Of a stretch of DNA of 64,000 bases, positions 35,618-44,522 are shown in pieces. Made by a program: the position numbers and the translations under genes. Source of the DNA: Nostoc sp. 'Peltigera membranacea cyanobiont' N6. Its GTDB lineage: Bacteria > Cyanobacteriota > Cyanobacteriia > Cyanobacteriales > Nostocaceae. Numbering within the stretch: position 1 is the stretch's first letter; each line of letters opens with the position of its first letter. The stretch lies in NCBI RefSeq assembly GCF_002949735.1, contig NZ_CP026681.1:1240001-1304000 (forward strand), written 5' to 3'. The notes under the pieces were generated by a model. That model did not search any database, was not told the DNA's origin, and saw only the letters and a list, made by a program, of their open reading frames with translations.

Positions 35618-35751
35618 AGGGACTTCCAAAAAATAAAATATACAGTAGGGTGTGTTAGGCGAAAGCCGTAACGCACCGAGATATCTGGCGGTGCGTTACG
35701 CTGTCGCTAACGCACCCTACAAAATTGGATATTTTTTTAATTGGAAGTCCC
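35618..35751. mobile_element. MITE-like palindromic element, about 134 bp
   Basis: Ends AGGGACTTCC and GGAAGTCCC are inverted and flanked by TA on both sides, which suits IS630/Tc1-type mobilisation. Inside, GTAGGGTGTGTTAGGCGAAA and a GCGTTACGCTGTCGCTAACG run with CACCCTAC fold back on each other through GTAACGCACCG/CGGTGCGTTAC. It has no coding capacity. It lies 27 bases beyond the aminopeptidase stop and could also act as its terminator. Confidence 0.72.
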
Positions 35752-35870
35752 TAATTGGTAATTGTGGTAAAACCACTACCAATTGCCGAAATTGTACTTA
35801 ACACTGTAATTTTTATTATTATTTTTCTTAAAATCGCGACTTCGTGCTATTATGTACCATTAAATTCCAC

Positions 35871-36716
35871 TTAGCTATGAAATATCACAGCTACTAGAGG
35901 CAATAACGCCAAAAGAAAACCATGCCAGGACTGCAATTGAGGTTCTTGGATCGGTTCTGGTGGCGCTAATAGGGCTTCGATTCTCTGTTCTAAGCGATCG
36001 CCGACACCAGAGGAACCCAATGCAGCACAGCAGATTTCCGATAATACTGGGCTGGTACTAACTACTAATAACAGTGATTCTGCTAACACCAGAGGGTCTA
36101 CCTGCAATGCTGCATAACCATCGGCACGGAGTTCGCGCAAAGCTAACAGTTCTTCCCACAAAAGCTCTGTATTTGGCAACCAAGCGGTGCAGGAACGCAC
36201 CCAGCCCAGCCAAAAAAACCAGAATGTATCCTTATAATAATGATGCCCTTGCTCGTGGGCTAAGACGCTTTCTAAATGATCTGATGAGAGAGTTTGCAGT
36301 AATCCTTGGCTAACTACCAGTTCTGGTTGCCAAAAACCAATTTGACCCGCAAACAACGCCCCCGTTTGCAGTAACCTGGCTCGTTTATCCCCCAAATTTA
36401 CCAGAGGACAGTTACGGGCAGATTCTACAGACTGCCAACCCTGAAAGGCAAGTTTAATACATGAAATAGCAAAAAATGCCAAATAAATCAACGCTACTAC
36501 ATAGCTGACTGAGCCTGTATACATTCCGCCCATTTGTCCTTGAGGCCCCATGAACAGCACAGCGATCGCAGTCATGAAAATTAGCAAAGGCGGGAAGAGG
36601 AATAAAAATAGCGATCGCTGCCACCGCAGATTCCAATTGCCTTGGGGTTGATTCCAAGAGGATCTTAAGCACCAGGCAACTGCCAAAGCAATCAAAATCA
36701 TTATGAGATGCATCAT
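35871..36716 (-). CDS. M56-family membrane metallopeptidase (BlaR1-like)
   Basis: 281 residues with four hydrophobic segments. HEQGHHYYKDTFW gives the HExxH zinc motif with family-typical context (LESVLAHEQGHH). Glu from LLALRELRADGYA is the likely third ligand. Unlike BlaR1/MecR1, there is no penicillin-binding sensor domain after the last membrane segment; the protein ends soon after it. Its start overlaps the BlaI-type gene by 4 bases (ATGA). It probably cleaves the paired repressor after a signal, but the signal is not a beta-lactam bound to this protein itself. Confidence 0.87.
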   Translation of the reverse strand: MMHLIMILIALAVAWCLRSSWNQPQGNWNLRWQRSLFLFLFPPLLIFMTAIAVLFMGPQGQMGGMYTGSVSYVVALIYLAFFAISCIKLAFQGWQSVESARNCPLVNLGDKRARLLQTGALFAGQIGFWQPELVVSQGLLQTLSSDHLESVLAHEQGHHYYKDTFWFFWLGWVRSCTAWLPNTELLWEELLALRELRADGYAALQVDPLVLAESLLLVVSTSPVLSEICCAALGSSGVGDRLEQRIEALLAPPEPIQEPQLQSWHGFLLALLPLVAVIFHS

Positions 36717-37132
36717 TTTTCCTCCCTGGCTTGGCGTGCTGATTGAATGCGTTTGGCGATCGCTGCTATTTGCTCGCTAGCTGCTTCATCTAGGCTATCA
36801 GCAAAGGCAGCAACAACATCGGGGTTCCCCACCGCTAAAAATCGCTGTAACTGCTCGTGAGCTTTGATAACATCTGATTGCTGCTTACTCAGCATTGGCC
36901 GCCAATAAAATGCCCGCTCTTTTTTATCGCAGGCTAACCAACCTTTATCAGTGAGGCGACGTAAGACGGTGGTGACAGAAGTATACGCTAATTCGCGGTT
37001 GGGATCGGTCAAAATGCGATCGTGTACATCCTTGACTGTGGCTGAACCCAGTTCCCAGATGATATTTAAAATTTCCGCTTCCAACGGGCCTAAAGATAAT
37101 TGTTTAGGGCGGTAATCGGGTAAAGGTGCCAT
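36713..37132 (-). CDS. BlaI/MecI/CopY-family repressor
   Basis: 139 residues from ATG 37132; a TTG at 37198 would add 22 residues of low-quality sequence. The winged helix is clear: LGPLEAEILNIIWELGSATV, then YTSVTTVLRRLTDKGWLACD and ERAFYWRP. The C-terminal half is the dimerisation region with a helical tail. It is translated together with the M56 peptidase, an arrangement known for inducible resistance or stress loci in which the peptidase destroys the repressor. Likely targets include its own operon; no operator was identified with confidence. Confidence 0.88.
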   Translation of the reverse strand: MAPLPDYRPKQLSLGPLEAEILNIIWELGSATVKDVHDRILTDPNRELAYTSVTTVLRRLTDKGWLACDKKERAFYWRPMLSKQQSDVIKAHEQLQRFLAVGNPDVVAAFADSLDEAASEQIAAIAKRIQSARQAREEK

Positions 37133-37468
37133 AGCGATTTCGATTTGAGGTTTTGGATAAGCGGAGTGGAAGTGAAAATTTCGGTTTTTGTTTGGCAAGG
37201 TTAGTCAGTATGCGTAGTGGTGCTAACCTGGAATACCAAATATAGCTTTAAGATATCTGTTCTTGTTTTAGATTACAGGATAATGCCGCAAGTCTAAAAG
37301 TCTATAAGCATAAAAATGGACTTTTTAAGTATTTATGTATTGAATAGGTTACATAATGCATTCTGATGCTAAAAAAATCTCTGGGAGTAATTGTAACTAT
37401 AGTTAGTGACACCAACTAGGTAGAATGTTATTTTGCGGCAGTAGTATTAAAGCAGGTGTATCCAGCGC
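37133..37468 (+). other. Intergenic region between divergent BlaI and comB genes
   Basis: About 335 bases, AT-rich, containing the promoters of both divergent units. I see no strong palindrome or terminator. Confidence 0.4.
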
Positions 37469-38203
37469 GTGAAGCTATTCGTATACCACACTCCTGAATT
37501 GACTCCAACAGGTAAAGCGCCAGAATGTGCGATCGCAGTCGATGTCTTGCGAGCCACTAGCACAATAGCGACAGTTTTGGCAGCTGGAGGCGAAGCTGTA
37601 CAAGTATTCAGCGATTTAGATCGGTTAATTGAAGTTAGTGAAAAATGGCCATCTGAAAAACGGCTGCGGGCTGGAGAACGCGGCGGCGCGAAAGTACCTG
37701 GCTTTGAGTTGGGGAACTCTCCCCTCGACTGCACACCAGAATTAGTCCAGGGGCGGCGGTTGTTTATCAGTACCACCAATGGCACTCGTGCCTTACAACG
37801 GGTACAAGACTCCCCAAATCTCTTAGCAGCAGCCTTAATTAACCGGGCGGCTGTGGTGCAATTTGTTATAGAGAAGCAACCAGAGACAGTGTGGATTGTC
37901 GGTTCCGGTTGGGAAGGTAGTTTTTCTTTAGAGGATACAGTTTGTGCAGGTGCGATCGCGCATAGTATTTTGCAGCAAACCCAGTTTTCACCAGAAGAAC
38001 TCGCTGGGAATGATGAAGTAGCTGGTGCGATCGCTCTTTATTCTCAATGGCAAGATAACTTATTAGGATTATTCCACCAAGCTAGTCACGGTCAACGATT
38101 GTTACGCCTTGACTGTCTAGATGATTTAAAATATTGTTCCCAAACTGATATTTTAGATGTCTTGCCCATACAACATGAGACGGGAGTATTAAAAAGGGGA
38201 TAG
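37469..38203 (+). CDS. comB: ComB-like 2-phosphosulfolactate phosphatase family protein
   Basis: 244 residues starting with GTG 37469. Motifs are CAIAVDVLRATSTIATVL at the N-terminus, RAGERGGAKVPGFELGNSP and ISTTNGTRALQRV, all characteristic of the family. LEDTVCAGAIAH and NDEVAGAIALY complete the fold. The archaeal enzyme releases phosphate from 2-phosphosulfolactate in coenzyme M synthesis. Cyanobacteria do not make coenzyme M, so the true substrate is uncertain. It is convergent with rfbD, separated by simple repeats. Confidence 0.85.
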   Translation: MKLFVYHTPELTPTGKAPECAIAVDVLRATSTIATVLAAGGEAVQVFSDLDRLIEVSEKWPSEKRLRAGERGGAKVPGFELGNSPLDCTPELVQGRRLFISTTNGTRALQRVQDSPNLLAAALINRAAVVQFVIEKQPETVWIVGSGWEGSFSLEDTVCAGAIAHSILQQTQFSPEELAGNDEVAGAIALYSQWQDNLLGLFHQASHGQRLLRLDCLDDLKYCSQTDILDVLPIQHETGVLKRG

Positions 38204-38213
38204 GGACTGGGGA

Positions 38214-39134
38214 TTAAGGAAGAGTTTTCCCAATCCCCAATCCCCAATCCCCAGTACCCAATACCCAATCTTGAAGCATTTGCCGAAGTCTTTGTCGCCA
38301 ATGAGGTGGATAAGTCCCTAAAATTCCGGCAATTTTTCCACAAGCAAGCACAGAATAGGCTGGGCGACGGGCTGGTGTGGGATATTCGGCAGTTGTAATG
38401 GGGACAATACGTTCAAGTTTCAAAGGGAAACCTAGCTGTTGGGCTTCTTCAAAAATGGCAACGGCGAAGTCGTACCAGCTAGCAACGCCGCTATTCGTGT
38501 AGTGATAAGTGCCGCTAATTTCTGGGGCTAACTGGAGAGTCGTTTGGGCGATGACTGCGGCTATATCTTGCGCCCAAGTTGGGCTACCAATTTGATCGGC
38601 GACAACACGGATTTCTTGGCGTTCTGCACCTAATCGCAGCATGGTTTTGACAAAGTTACTTTTGCCAAAGGTTCCATAAACCCAAGCAGTACGGAGGATG
38701 AGGTGATGGGCGCAAGTTTCCCGAATTGCTTCTTCTCCAGCAAGTTTGGTTTTACCGTAAACACTCAAGGGATTAGTTACATCGGTTTCCTGATAAGGGC
38801 GATACCCATTACCATCAAAAACATAATCGGTCGAAATATGAATCAGAAAAGCTCCTAACTTTTGGCTTTCTTGGGCAATAATTAGGGGTGCGATCGCATT
38901 AATAGCGTTTGCAACTTCAGGTTCGCTTTCTGCTTTGTCTACAGCAGTGTAAGCAGCAGCATTAATGATGATTTGCGGCTGCTTTGCTCTGATAAAGTTG
39001 CGGAGAGTATCGGGTTGGGCAAGGTCTACTGTTGGACGGATTACTGAGATAATATCGCCATAGCTTGGGAGGATTTGTTCTAATTCCTTACCTACTTGAC
39101 CGTTGCTACCAATCAGCAAAATTGATTTACTCAT
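38214..39134 (-). CDS. rfbD: dTDP-4-dehydrorhamnose reductase
   Basis: 306 residues, an extended SDR. The coenzyme-binding motif is LIGSNGQVGKEL, and the substrate and catalytic segments are INAAAYTAVDKAE, STDYVFDG and YGKTKLAGE (YxxxK). It makes dTDP-L-rhamnose, the last step of the pathway. The last about 16 residues (LGTGDWGLGIGKTLP) are encoded by the simple repeat at 38229-38270 and are not part of the fold. It lies 36 bases downstream of rfbC in the minus-strand locus. Confidence 0.93.
   Translation of the reverse strand: MSKSILLIGSNGQVGKELEQILPSYGDIISVIRPTVDLAQPDTLRNFIRAKQPQIIINAAAYTAVDKAESEPEVANAINAIAPLIIAQESQKLGAFLIHISTDYVFDGNGYRPYQETDVTNPLSVYGKTKLAGEEAIRETCAHHLILRTAWVYGTFGKSNFVKTMLRLGAERQEIRVVADQIGSPTWAQDIAAVIAQTTLQLAPEISGTYHYTNSGVASWYDFAVAIFEEAQQLGFPLKLERIVPITTAEYPTPARRPAYSVLACGKIAGILGTYPPHWRQRLRQMLQDWVLGTGDWGLGIGKTLP
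38229..38270 (+). repeat. CCCAATC(C) heptamer array overlapping the rfbD 3' end
   Basis: Six units of CCCAATC/CCCCAAT/CCCAGTA type. It reads through the end of rfbD and encodes its Gly/Trp-rich tail on the minus strand. Confidence 0.85.
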
Positions 39135-39170
39135 CCTAATTAGTTCTCGAATCTAACGCAATCATCAAGC

Positions 39171-39716
39171 CTAATTAAATACTTCCGCAGTTCTCAAAGA
39201 TTTACCCGCTTGGTCTTTAGCTGATAAAATCGGTGTAGCACTCACGGGCCAATCTATCGCTAAATCTGGATCGTTCCATAAGATGGTGCGATCGCCTTGG
39301 GGCGCGTAGTAATCTGTAGCTTTGTAGAGAACTTCGGCTATTTCTGAAAGCACGAGAAAGCCGTGAGCAAAGCCTGGTGGTATCCACAGTAGGCGTTTGT
39401 TCTCAGCACTGAGTTCATAACCTACCCACTTTCCAAAAGTAGTCGAACTTTTTCTGATATCTACGGCTACGTCAAAGATAGTGCCAACAATAGCCCGGAC
39501 AAGTTTACCTTGGGGTTGGTGAATTTGGTAGTGCAATCCCCGCAAAACGTTTTGTTTAGAGCAAGAGTGGTTATCTTGGACGAAGTTGGCAACAATACCA
39601 GTCTCTTGGGCAAATTTGCGATCGTTGTAGGCTTCAAAAAAGAACCCGCGATCGTCCGCAAATACTTGGGGTTCGAGTTGTATAACTTCAGGAATTTTGG
39701 TACGTACAATGCTCAT
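39171..39716 (-). CDS. rfbC: dTDP-4-dehydrorhamnose 3,5-epimerase
   Basis: 181 residues, the usual length. ADDRGFFFEAYN and VQDNHSCSKQNVLRGLHYQ hold the active-site His (RGLHYQ). WIPPGFAHGFLVLSE and YKATDYYAPQGDR complete the cupin barrel with catalytic Asp and Tyr. It inverts C3 and C5 of dTDP-4-keto-6-deoxyglucose before RfbD. It lies between rfbA and rfbD, but rfbB (dTDP-glucose 4,6-dehydratase) is not in the window. Confidence 0.95.
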   Translation of the reverse strand: MSIVRTKIPEVIQLEPQVFADDRGFFFEAYNDRKFAQETGIVANFVQDNHSCSKQNVLRGLHYQIHQPQGKLVRAIVGTIFDVAVDIRKSSTTFGKWVGYELSAENKRLLWIPPGFAHGFLVLSEIAEVLYKATDYYAPQGDRTILWNDPDLAIDWPVSATPILSAKDQAGKSLRTAEVFN

Positions 39717-39832
39717 TAATATTATTTCGAGTAACCCACCACAGTATTAATTGTGAGAGTAATTTAATGCTTGTATTTTACAGCTAGCAGGTAACACTTC
39801 GACTGTGGCCTTTCCTGTTTTTAACAAGTAAA

Positions 39833-40909
39833 TCACGTTAGTTCGATTTGACAGTCATCGCCAATTAGAAATCGCAAGGCTTTAGGGCGACGGGGTGCAA
39901 GAGTCAATTGGGCCCTTTGTCCAATCACACTATCAATAATGCGCTGATGAATTCCGGCAATTTTAGCGCCTTCTAAAATTACACTGTGTTCTAAATCAGT
40001 ATCAATAAGTGTCACATTGTTAGCAATACTACTATAAGGGCCAATAAAGCAGTTTTCTAAATGACAATTACTACCAATCACTACTGGCCCCCGAATTGTG
40101 CAGTTAATTACTTGAGATTTTGCACCGATTTGGACTCTTCCTATAATTTGACTTTGGGCATCGACTTCGCCAAGAACTGATGCTTTCAGATAGGTGTCGA
40201 GAATCAATCGGTTAGCTTCTAATAAGTCATCTTTTTTACCAGTATCTAACCACCAACCCTGGAGTTTATAGGCTAAAACTTGTTTATCCTGATTAATTAG
40301 GTATTGAATAGCATCAGTAATTTCTAATTCGCCTCTGGTAGAAGGTTGGATATTTGCGATCGCATCAAAGATGACGTGAGAAAAGAAATAAACTCCTACC
40401 AGTGCTAAATTTGAAGGAGGATCTTTGGGTTTTTCAATTAATTGTAATACCCGTCCTGTATCATCTACTTCAGCCACACCAAAGGCGCTAGGATTGGCAA
40501 CCGAACGCAAGAGAATCAAAGCATCTGGCTGTTGTTGGCTAAATTGTTGCAGAAAGTAACGTAGCTCACCTAGTTGAATTAGGTTATCGCCCAAGTACAT
40601 GACAAAGGGAGAATCGCCTAAAAAGGGACGGGCGATTTGGACGGCGTGAGCAAGTCCCAGTGGCCGATCTTGTTCTATATAGGTGATGTTTGCTCCAAAG
40701 CATTCTCCATTTCCGGTTTTTCCTTGAACTTCTGTTCCAGTTTCCGGGCTGATGATGATGCCAATATCAGTAATCCCAGTAGCAACCATTTCTTCGATGC
40801 CATACCACAAAACGGGTTTATTCGCAACTGGTACGAGTTGTTTAGCTCCGCTATAGGTGAGGGGACGTAGGCGTGTACCTTTCCCGCCAGAGAGAATTAG
40901 TGCTTTCAT
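39833..40909 (-). CDS. rfbA: Glucose-1-phosphate thymidylyltransferase (long form)
   Basis: 358 residues. The N-terminal nucleotidyltransferase has LILSGGKGTRLRPLTY and VMYLGDNLIQ. The C-terminal about 110 residues form a left-handed beta-helix (hexapeptide pattern, for example VIGSNCHLENCFIGPYSSIA). This is the long RmlA type rather than the about 290-residue RfbA of enterobacteria. It makes dTDP-glucose from glucose-1-phosphate and dTTP. It is followed by rfbC and rfbD, so the locus supplies dTDP-rhamnose. Confidence 0.9.
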   Translation of the reverse strand: MKALILSGGKGTRLRPLTYSGAKQLVPVANKPVLWYGIEEMVATGITDIGIIISPETGTEVQGKTGNGECFGANITYIEQDRPLGLAHAVQIARPFLGDSPFVMYLGDNLIQLGELRYFLQQFSQQQPDALILLRSVANPSAFGVAEVDDTGRVLQLIEKPKDPPSNLALVGVYFFSHVIFDAIANIQPSTRGELEITDAIQYLINQDKQVLAYKLQGWWLDTGKKDDLLEANRLILDTYLKASVLGEVDAQSQIIGRVQIGAKSQVINCTIRGPVVIGSNCHLENCFIGPYSSIANNVTLIDTDLEHSVILEGAKIAGIHQRIIDSVIGQRAQLTLAPRRPKALRFLIGDDCQIELT

Positions 40910-41006
40910 AGGGATTGAGGATTATTTATCAGTCATTAGTCAAGATAATCTGAAATCTGGACAAAATCCTAAATCCTGACATCTAATTATGGTGTTAGTT
41001 TATCTT

Positions 41007-42077
41007 TTATATGTAGCGGGATAAAACTTCGACGGTTGCTTTTCCTGTTTTTTCCCAACTGAATTGTTGACAGTGAGTAATACCTTGGCTAGAAAGGCGC
41101 GATCGCAACCCCGAATTAGTTGCGATCGCCTGCATTGCTTCTGTAATTTCTCCGGTGTTGTAGGGATCGATCAAAATCGCTGCATCCCCAGCCACTTCTG
41201 GTAAGGAGGAGAGATTGGAGGTAATGACGGGAGTACCACAAGCCATTGCTTCCAGAACCGGTAAACCAAAACCTTCCCAGAGACTGGGGAAAACCAGAGC
41301 GATCGCTTCATTGATAATTTTTGGCAATTCGTCATAGGGTACATAATCAAGAAACTTTACCTGATTAGTTATACCTAGTTCTGCAACTTGCGCTGTTAAA
41401 GTAGGGGTATAACGGCGATCGCTTGGCCCTACTAACCACAGTTCGTAATCTTGGCGGTTAGGTAGTGCGGCGAAGGCAGTAATTAAGCGTTCAGGATTTT
41501 TGTGAGGATTATACCGTCCTAAAAAAAGGAAATAATTTTGCGTTGGTAAATCCAAAAAACGAAACTTTTCACTGTCATACGCTAGTGGAATCACAGTTAT
41601 TTTGTCTTCGGTAACTCCCAAAAATTTGCTTAAATCTTCAGCCGTTGCCATTGAATCACAAATAACGTGCTTTGATTGTCTTATTACAGCACGAATATAA
41701 TAGCTGCAATAAAGCCGCTGCGTTATAGAAAACCATTGGGGAAATCTTAAAGGAATTAAATCATGAACAGTAACTACATAAGAACAGGAAGAAAATAGAG
41801 GAGCCTCTGGGATAGGAGAAAATAGTAATGTAGACTTCATCTTTCGATATAAATTTGGCAGTTTAAATTGCGTCCATAGCAGACGCTTTAAATGCCCTTT
41901 CATACCAAAATCAGTCGTCATATCTGGTGGTGACTGATGACATTTTATACCCGAAATTTCAATTGGACTTAATACATCAATATCTAAATTTTTTAGCTCT
42001 TTTAATAAATTTAGACTATAACTTAACCAACCTGTTGGCTGTACCGGAGCAAAAGATAAATTTACTAATATAGGCAT
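41007..42077 (-). CDS. GT4-family glycosyltransferase
   Basis: 356 residues. GRYNPHKNPERLITAF starts the donor domain, and LVFPSLWEGFGLPVLEAMAC with GTPVITSNLSSLPEVAG is the EX7E donor site of GT4 mannosyl/rhamnosyl-type enzymes. The N-terminal half contains VTVHDLIPLRFPQWFS. It is probably a retaining transferase for the locus-6 glycan. It lies 97 bases upstream of rfbA in transcription order. The sugar is not predictable, but rhamnose is plausible given its neighbours. Confidence 0.82.
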   Translation of the reverse strand: MPILVNLSFAPVQPTGWLSYSLNLLKELKNLDIDVLSPIEISGIKCHQSPPDMTTDFGMKGHLKRLLWTQFKLPNLYRKMKSTLLFSPIPEAPLFSSCSYVVTVHDLIPLRFPQWFSITQRLYCSYYIRAVIRQSKHVICDSMATAEDLSKFLGVTEDKITVIPLAYDSEKFRFLDLPTQNYFLFLGRYNPHKNPERLITAFAALPNRQDYELWLVGPSDRRYTPTLTAQVAELGITNQVKFLDYVPYDELPKIINEAIALVFPSLWEGFGLPVLEAMACGTPVITSNLSSLPEVAGDAAILIDPYNTGEITEAMQAIATNSGLRSRLSSQGITHCQQFSWEKTGKATVEVLSRYI

Positions 42078-42095
42078 AATATAATTACTACATTA

Positions 42096-43013
42096 TTAAT
42101 TAGACATAGGTGTTTGAATAGTAGATTTTTTAACTGTAAATAACAAAATAATAATCTTTAAACTATTCGGATTAGTTGTGGTTATAAACTCTCCAAAGAA
42201 TTTATAAAAAAGATATATACGTAATAGGATATTTTCCCAGAAAGGACGATGCTTTTGATAGTAATAAATCTGGCTACGTCTATATTCAATAGCCATTATA
42301 TTCGCAGCCTTTTGAATCGAATATCCTTTCAAATGGATTAAAGATACATGAGGCGTGTAGATAATTTTATATCCTTGATACTGCGCTCTTTGGCATAAAT
42401 CTGATTCTTCAAAATACATGAAAAAGTTTTCATCAAATCCACCTAATTTATGAAATAAACTTGAACGCATAAAACAAGCCGCCCCTACAACAATATCGAC
42501 TTCTTGAATTTCTTGGAATTTCTGCTCAATCAAATTTTTCTGAGAGATATTTTGATAATCTCGATGCAGCCGACGAGCTTGATATTCCCCTTTAATTCCT
42601 AATGCTGGCGAAACAGAAATTTGTAAAGTACCATCAGGATTCAGCAATTTTGGCCCAATAATTCCTACTTGTAGGTCTGCTTGCATCAACTCAATTAAAT
42701 GCGGTAGAATATTACTAATAACTATAGTATCAGTATTTAATAATAATAAAAATTCTCCATTAGCAACTTTTGCTCCTGCATTATTTCCTGCTCCAAAACC
42801 GCGATTTGTAGCTTGTCTAATTAAACTAACTTCAGGAAAATTTTCTACAATTAATTCCAAACTACCATCGCTAGAGGCATTATCTACAACAATAATTTCA
42901 TAAGCAGGTATATCAATAAGTTTTTTTATAGAGTTTAAACAGTCTGGTAAAACTTCCGATCCATTATAGTTAACTAAAATAATCGATACTGCAATGGGTT
43001 GTTTCCGTGTCAT
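42096..43013 (-). CDS. GT2-family glycosyltransferase (rhamnosyltransferase-like)
   Basis: 305 residues. VSIILVNYNGSEVLPDCLNS starts the GT-A domain, VDNASSDGS is the first nucleotide motif, LLLLNTDTIV is the D-x-D motif and GGFDENFFMYFEESDLCQRA carries the catalytic ED region. This arrangement is typical of WbbL-like rhamnosyltransferases, which fits the nearby rfb genes. A hydrophobic stretch near the C-terminus suggests membrane association. It is 18 bases from the preceding GT4 gene. Confidence 0.82.
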   Translation of the reverse strand: MTRKQPIAVSIILVNYNGSEVLPDCLNSIKKLIDIPAYEIIVVDNASSDGSLELIVENFPEVSLIRQATNRGFGAGNNAGAKVANGEFLLLLNTDTIVISNILPHLIELMQADLQVGIIGPKLLNPDGTLQISVSPALGIKGEYQARRLHRDYQNISQKNLIEQKFQEIQEVDIVVGAACFMRSSLFHKLGGFDENFFMYFEESDLCQRAQYQGYKIIYTPHVSLIHLKGYSIQKAANIMAIEYRRSQIYYYQKHRPFWENILLRIYLFYKFFGEFITTTNPNSLKIIILLFTVKKSTIQTPMSN

Positions 43014-43039
43014 TTTCTTTGGGTACTATTCTTGGTTCT

Positions 43040-44035
43040 TTAACATCTTGTAAATATTTTAAGTAGCAGTTTTTGAACTTGTTTAATATCGAATAATACT
43101 TTGAGAATCCAAATTCGTAGTCCTATGCCTTCAGAACCATATCCCATGCACCAACTTTGGTAGCAAAGCTTGAGAATAGGTAAACCGAAATCTAATCGTA
43201 GAGTATCAAAAGGATTAGCTCGGCTTGAATTAGTTTCATGCTGAAAACGATCGTAAAGTGCTTTACTCAAGTTATAATGAAATAAATAGCTCTTACCCGT
43301 AATTCGATATTTCTTACTAGCCCATACTATGAATTCAGTGTATATCTTCCCAGCATCTTGCACTACCCCAACTGTATTAGAACTGTGAATCCTATAACGG
43401 ATTAATGGTTGCCGAATATGACCAATTTTACCTTTTTGAATTGCAACCAAAGCTACCCACCAGTCGTGATGCCAACCAATTTCATGTTGGGGAAAGGGAA
43501 GAATATAGGGTATCAAAGAAGTACAAAATAATAAAGAGCATCCTGTTACCACATTATGAAGTAATAACAATTCTACGGTAGCGTTTTCAGGATTACGTCC
43601 TTCAAAATTCCACGTAGAAGGATTGATAGTTTCGTCGTAACTGTCGATAAGTTCTAGATCGGAATGGACTAAAAGTAATTGTTCTGAGCGTAGTTTTGTT
43701 ATCAATACTTCTAGCTTTTCTGCTTGCCAAATATCATCTTGATCTGAAAAGGCGATCGCTGTAATTGTAGAGTCTTTAACACAGTATTGCAAACCACGCT
43801 CAAAATTGTAATAATGCTTAAGATTATCACTATGAAAATGGCAGATAAATCGTGAATCATTATCAACAATATTTTTAATTTCAGCTTGATATTTAGGTTG
43901 GGAGCAGTCATCAACTATATAACAAACCCAGTTTTGCCAAGTCTGGTTTTGAATAGACTCGATCTGTTTCTGAAAATATTCAATTTGAGGATTATAAGTT
44001 GCTAAAACAATGCCAATTTTTTCTTGATCCTGCAT
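43040..44035 (-). CDS. GT2-family glycosyltransferase
   Basis: 331 residues. IGIVLATYNPQIEYFQKQIE begins the domain, CYIVDDCSQPKYQAE and IAFSDQDDIWQAEKLE carry the nucleotide and D-x-D motifs (SDQDDIW), and GWHHDWWVALVA contains the catalytic acid region in the usual HDWW form. It resembles GT2 enzymes that elongate rhamnan or galactofuranan side chains. Inversion of configuration is expected for the family. It is the last gene before a 487-base gap in the locus. Confidence 0.82.
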   Translation of the reverse strand: MQDQEKIGIVLATYNPQIEYFQKQIESIQNQTWQNWVCYIVDDCSQPKYQAEIKNIVDNDSRFICHFHSDNLKHYYNFERGLQYCVKDSTITAIAFSDQDDIWQAEKLEVLITKLRSEQLLLVHSDLELIDSYDETINPSTWNFEGRNPENATVELLLLHNVVTGCSLLFCTSLIPYILPFPQHEIGWHHDWWVALVAIQKGKIGHIRQPLIRYRIHSSNTVGVVQDAGKIYTEFIVWASKKYRITGKSYLFHYNLSKALYDRFQHETNSSRANPFDTLRLDFGLPILKLCYQSWCMGYGSEGIGLRIWILKVLFDIKQVQKLLLKIFTRC

Positions 44036-44522
44036 TGGAGTTGAATTTATAAATTTGACATAACGAGATGTGCAACTTTTCCAACAGTATTGTTCTGAGC
44101 CGAACAGACTATAACGTGGGCAGGGCTTTCACAGATTTTGGTTAAACTAGTACCGCAAGGCGGAAGTCACGCATTCAAAAGTCACTTGTACTGAGCGTAG
44201 CCGAAGTAAAAGTCAAAAGTATTACGGAATAGGCTTTTTAGGGTTTTTAAATGGTTGCTCTATTTACGCCGTGGCATACTAGTCTTTGGGAATAATTATT
44301 TAGTTAGTTTTAGATGAGTTGGTTTTCTAGATGCAAGAGGTCTAGGGCAAAAAAAAGTGACCCGCCTTGTTTTCTAGAGCCTCGATACCCTACGACTTTT
44401 ACAGATGAACGCTGGTCACTTTTTTCCGACTTCCTCCACTAGTGGGGTACGTTTTCAAAGCTACTAACTGTTTATAAAAAAAAGTCAGTGTCCCTCAGTT
44501 GCTTAGAAAACGCTATAATTAT
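44036..44522 (-). other. Gap within the polysaccharide locus with a short inverted-repeat element
   Basis: No gene is seen. AAAAAAGTGACC (44351-44362) and GGTCACTTTTTT (44414-44425) form a perfect 12-bp inverted pair enclosing 51 bases. CGTAGCCGAAGTAAAAGTC and GCAAGGCGGAAGTCACGC, at 44158-44220, resemble dispersed short repeats. A small frame near 44251 (MVALFTPWHTSLW) has no recognised family. Confidence 0.5.
44351..44425. repeat. 75-bp inverted-repeat element
   Basis: Perfect 12-bp ends AAAAAAGTGACC and GGTCACTTTTTT; the 51-base interior is not coding. It could be a tiny non-autonomous element or a hairpin that limits transcription between the methyltransferase and GT2 genes. Confidence 0.55.
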
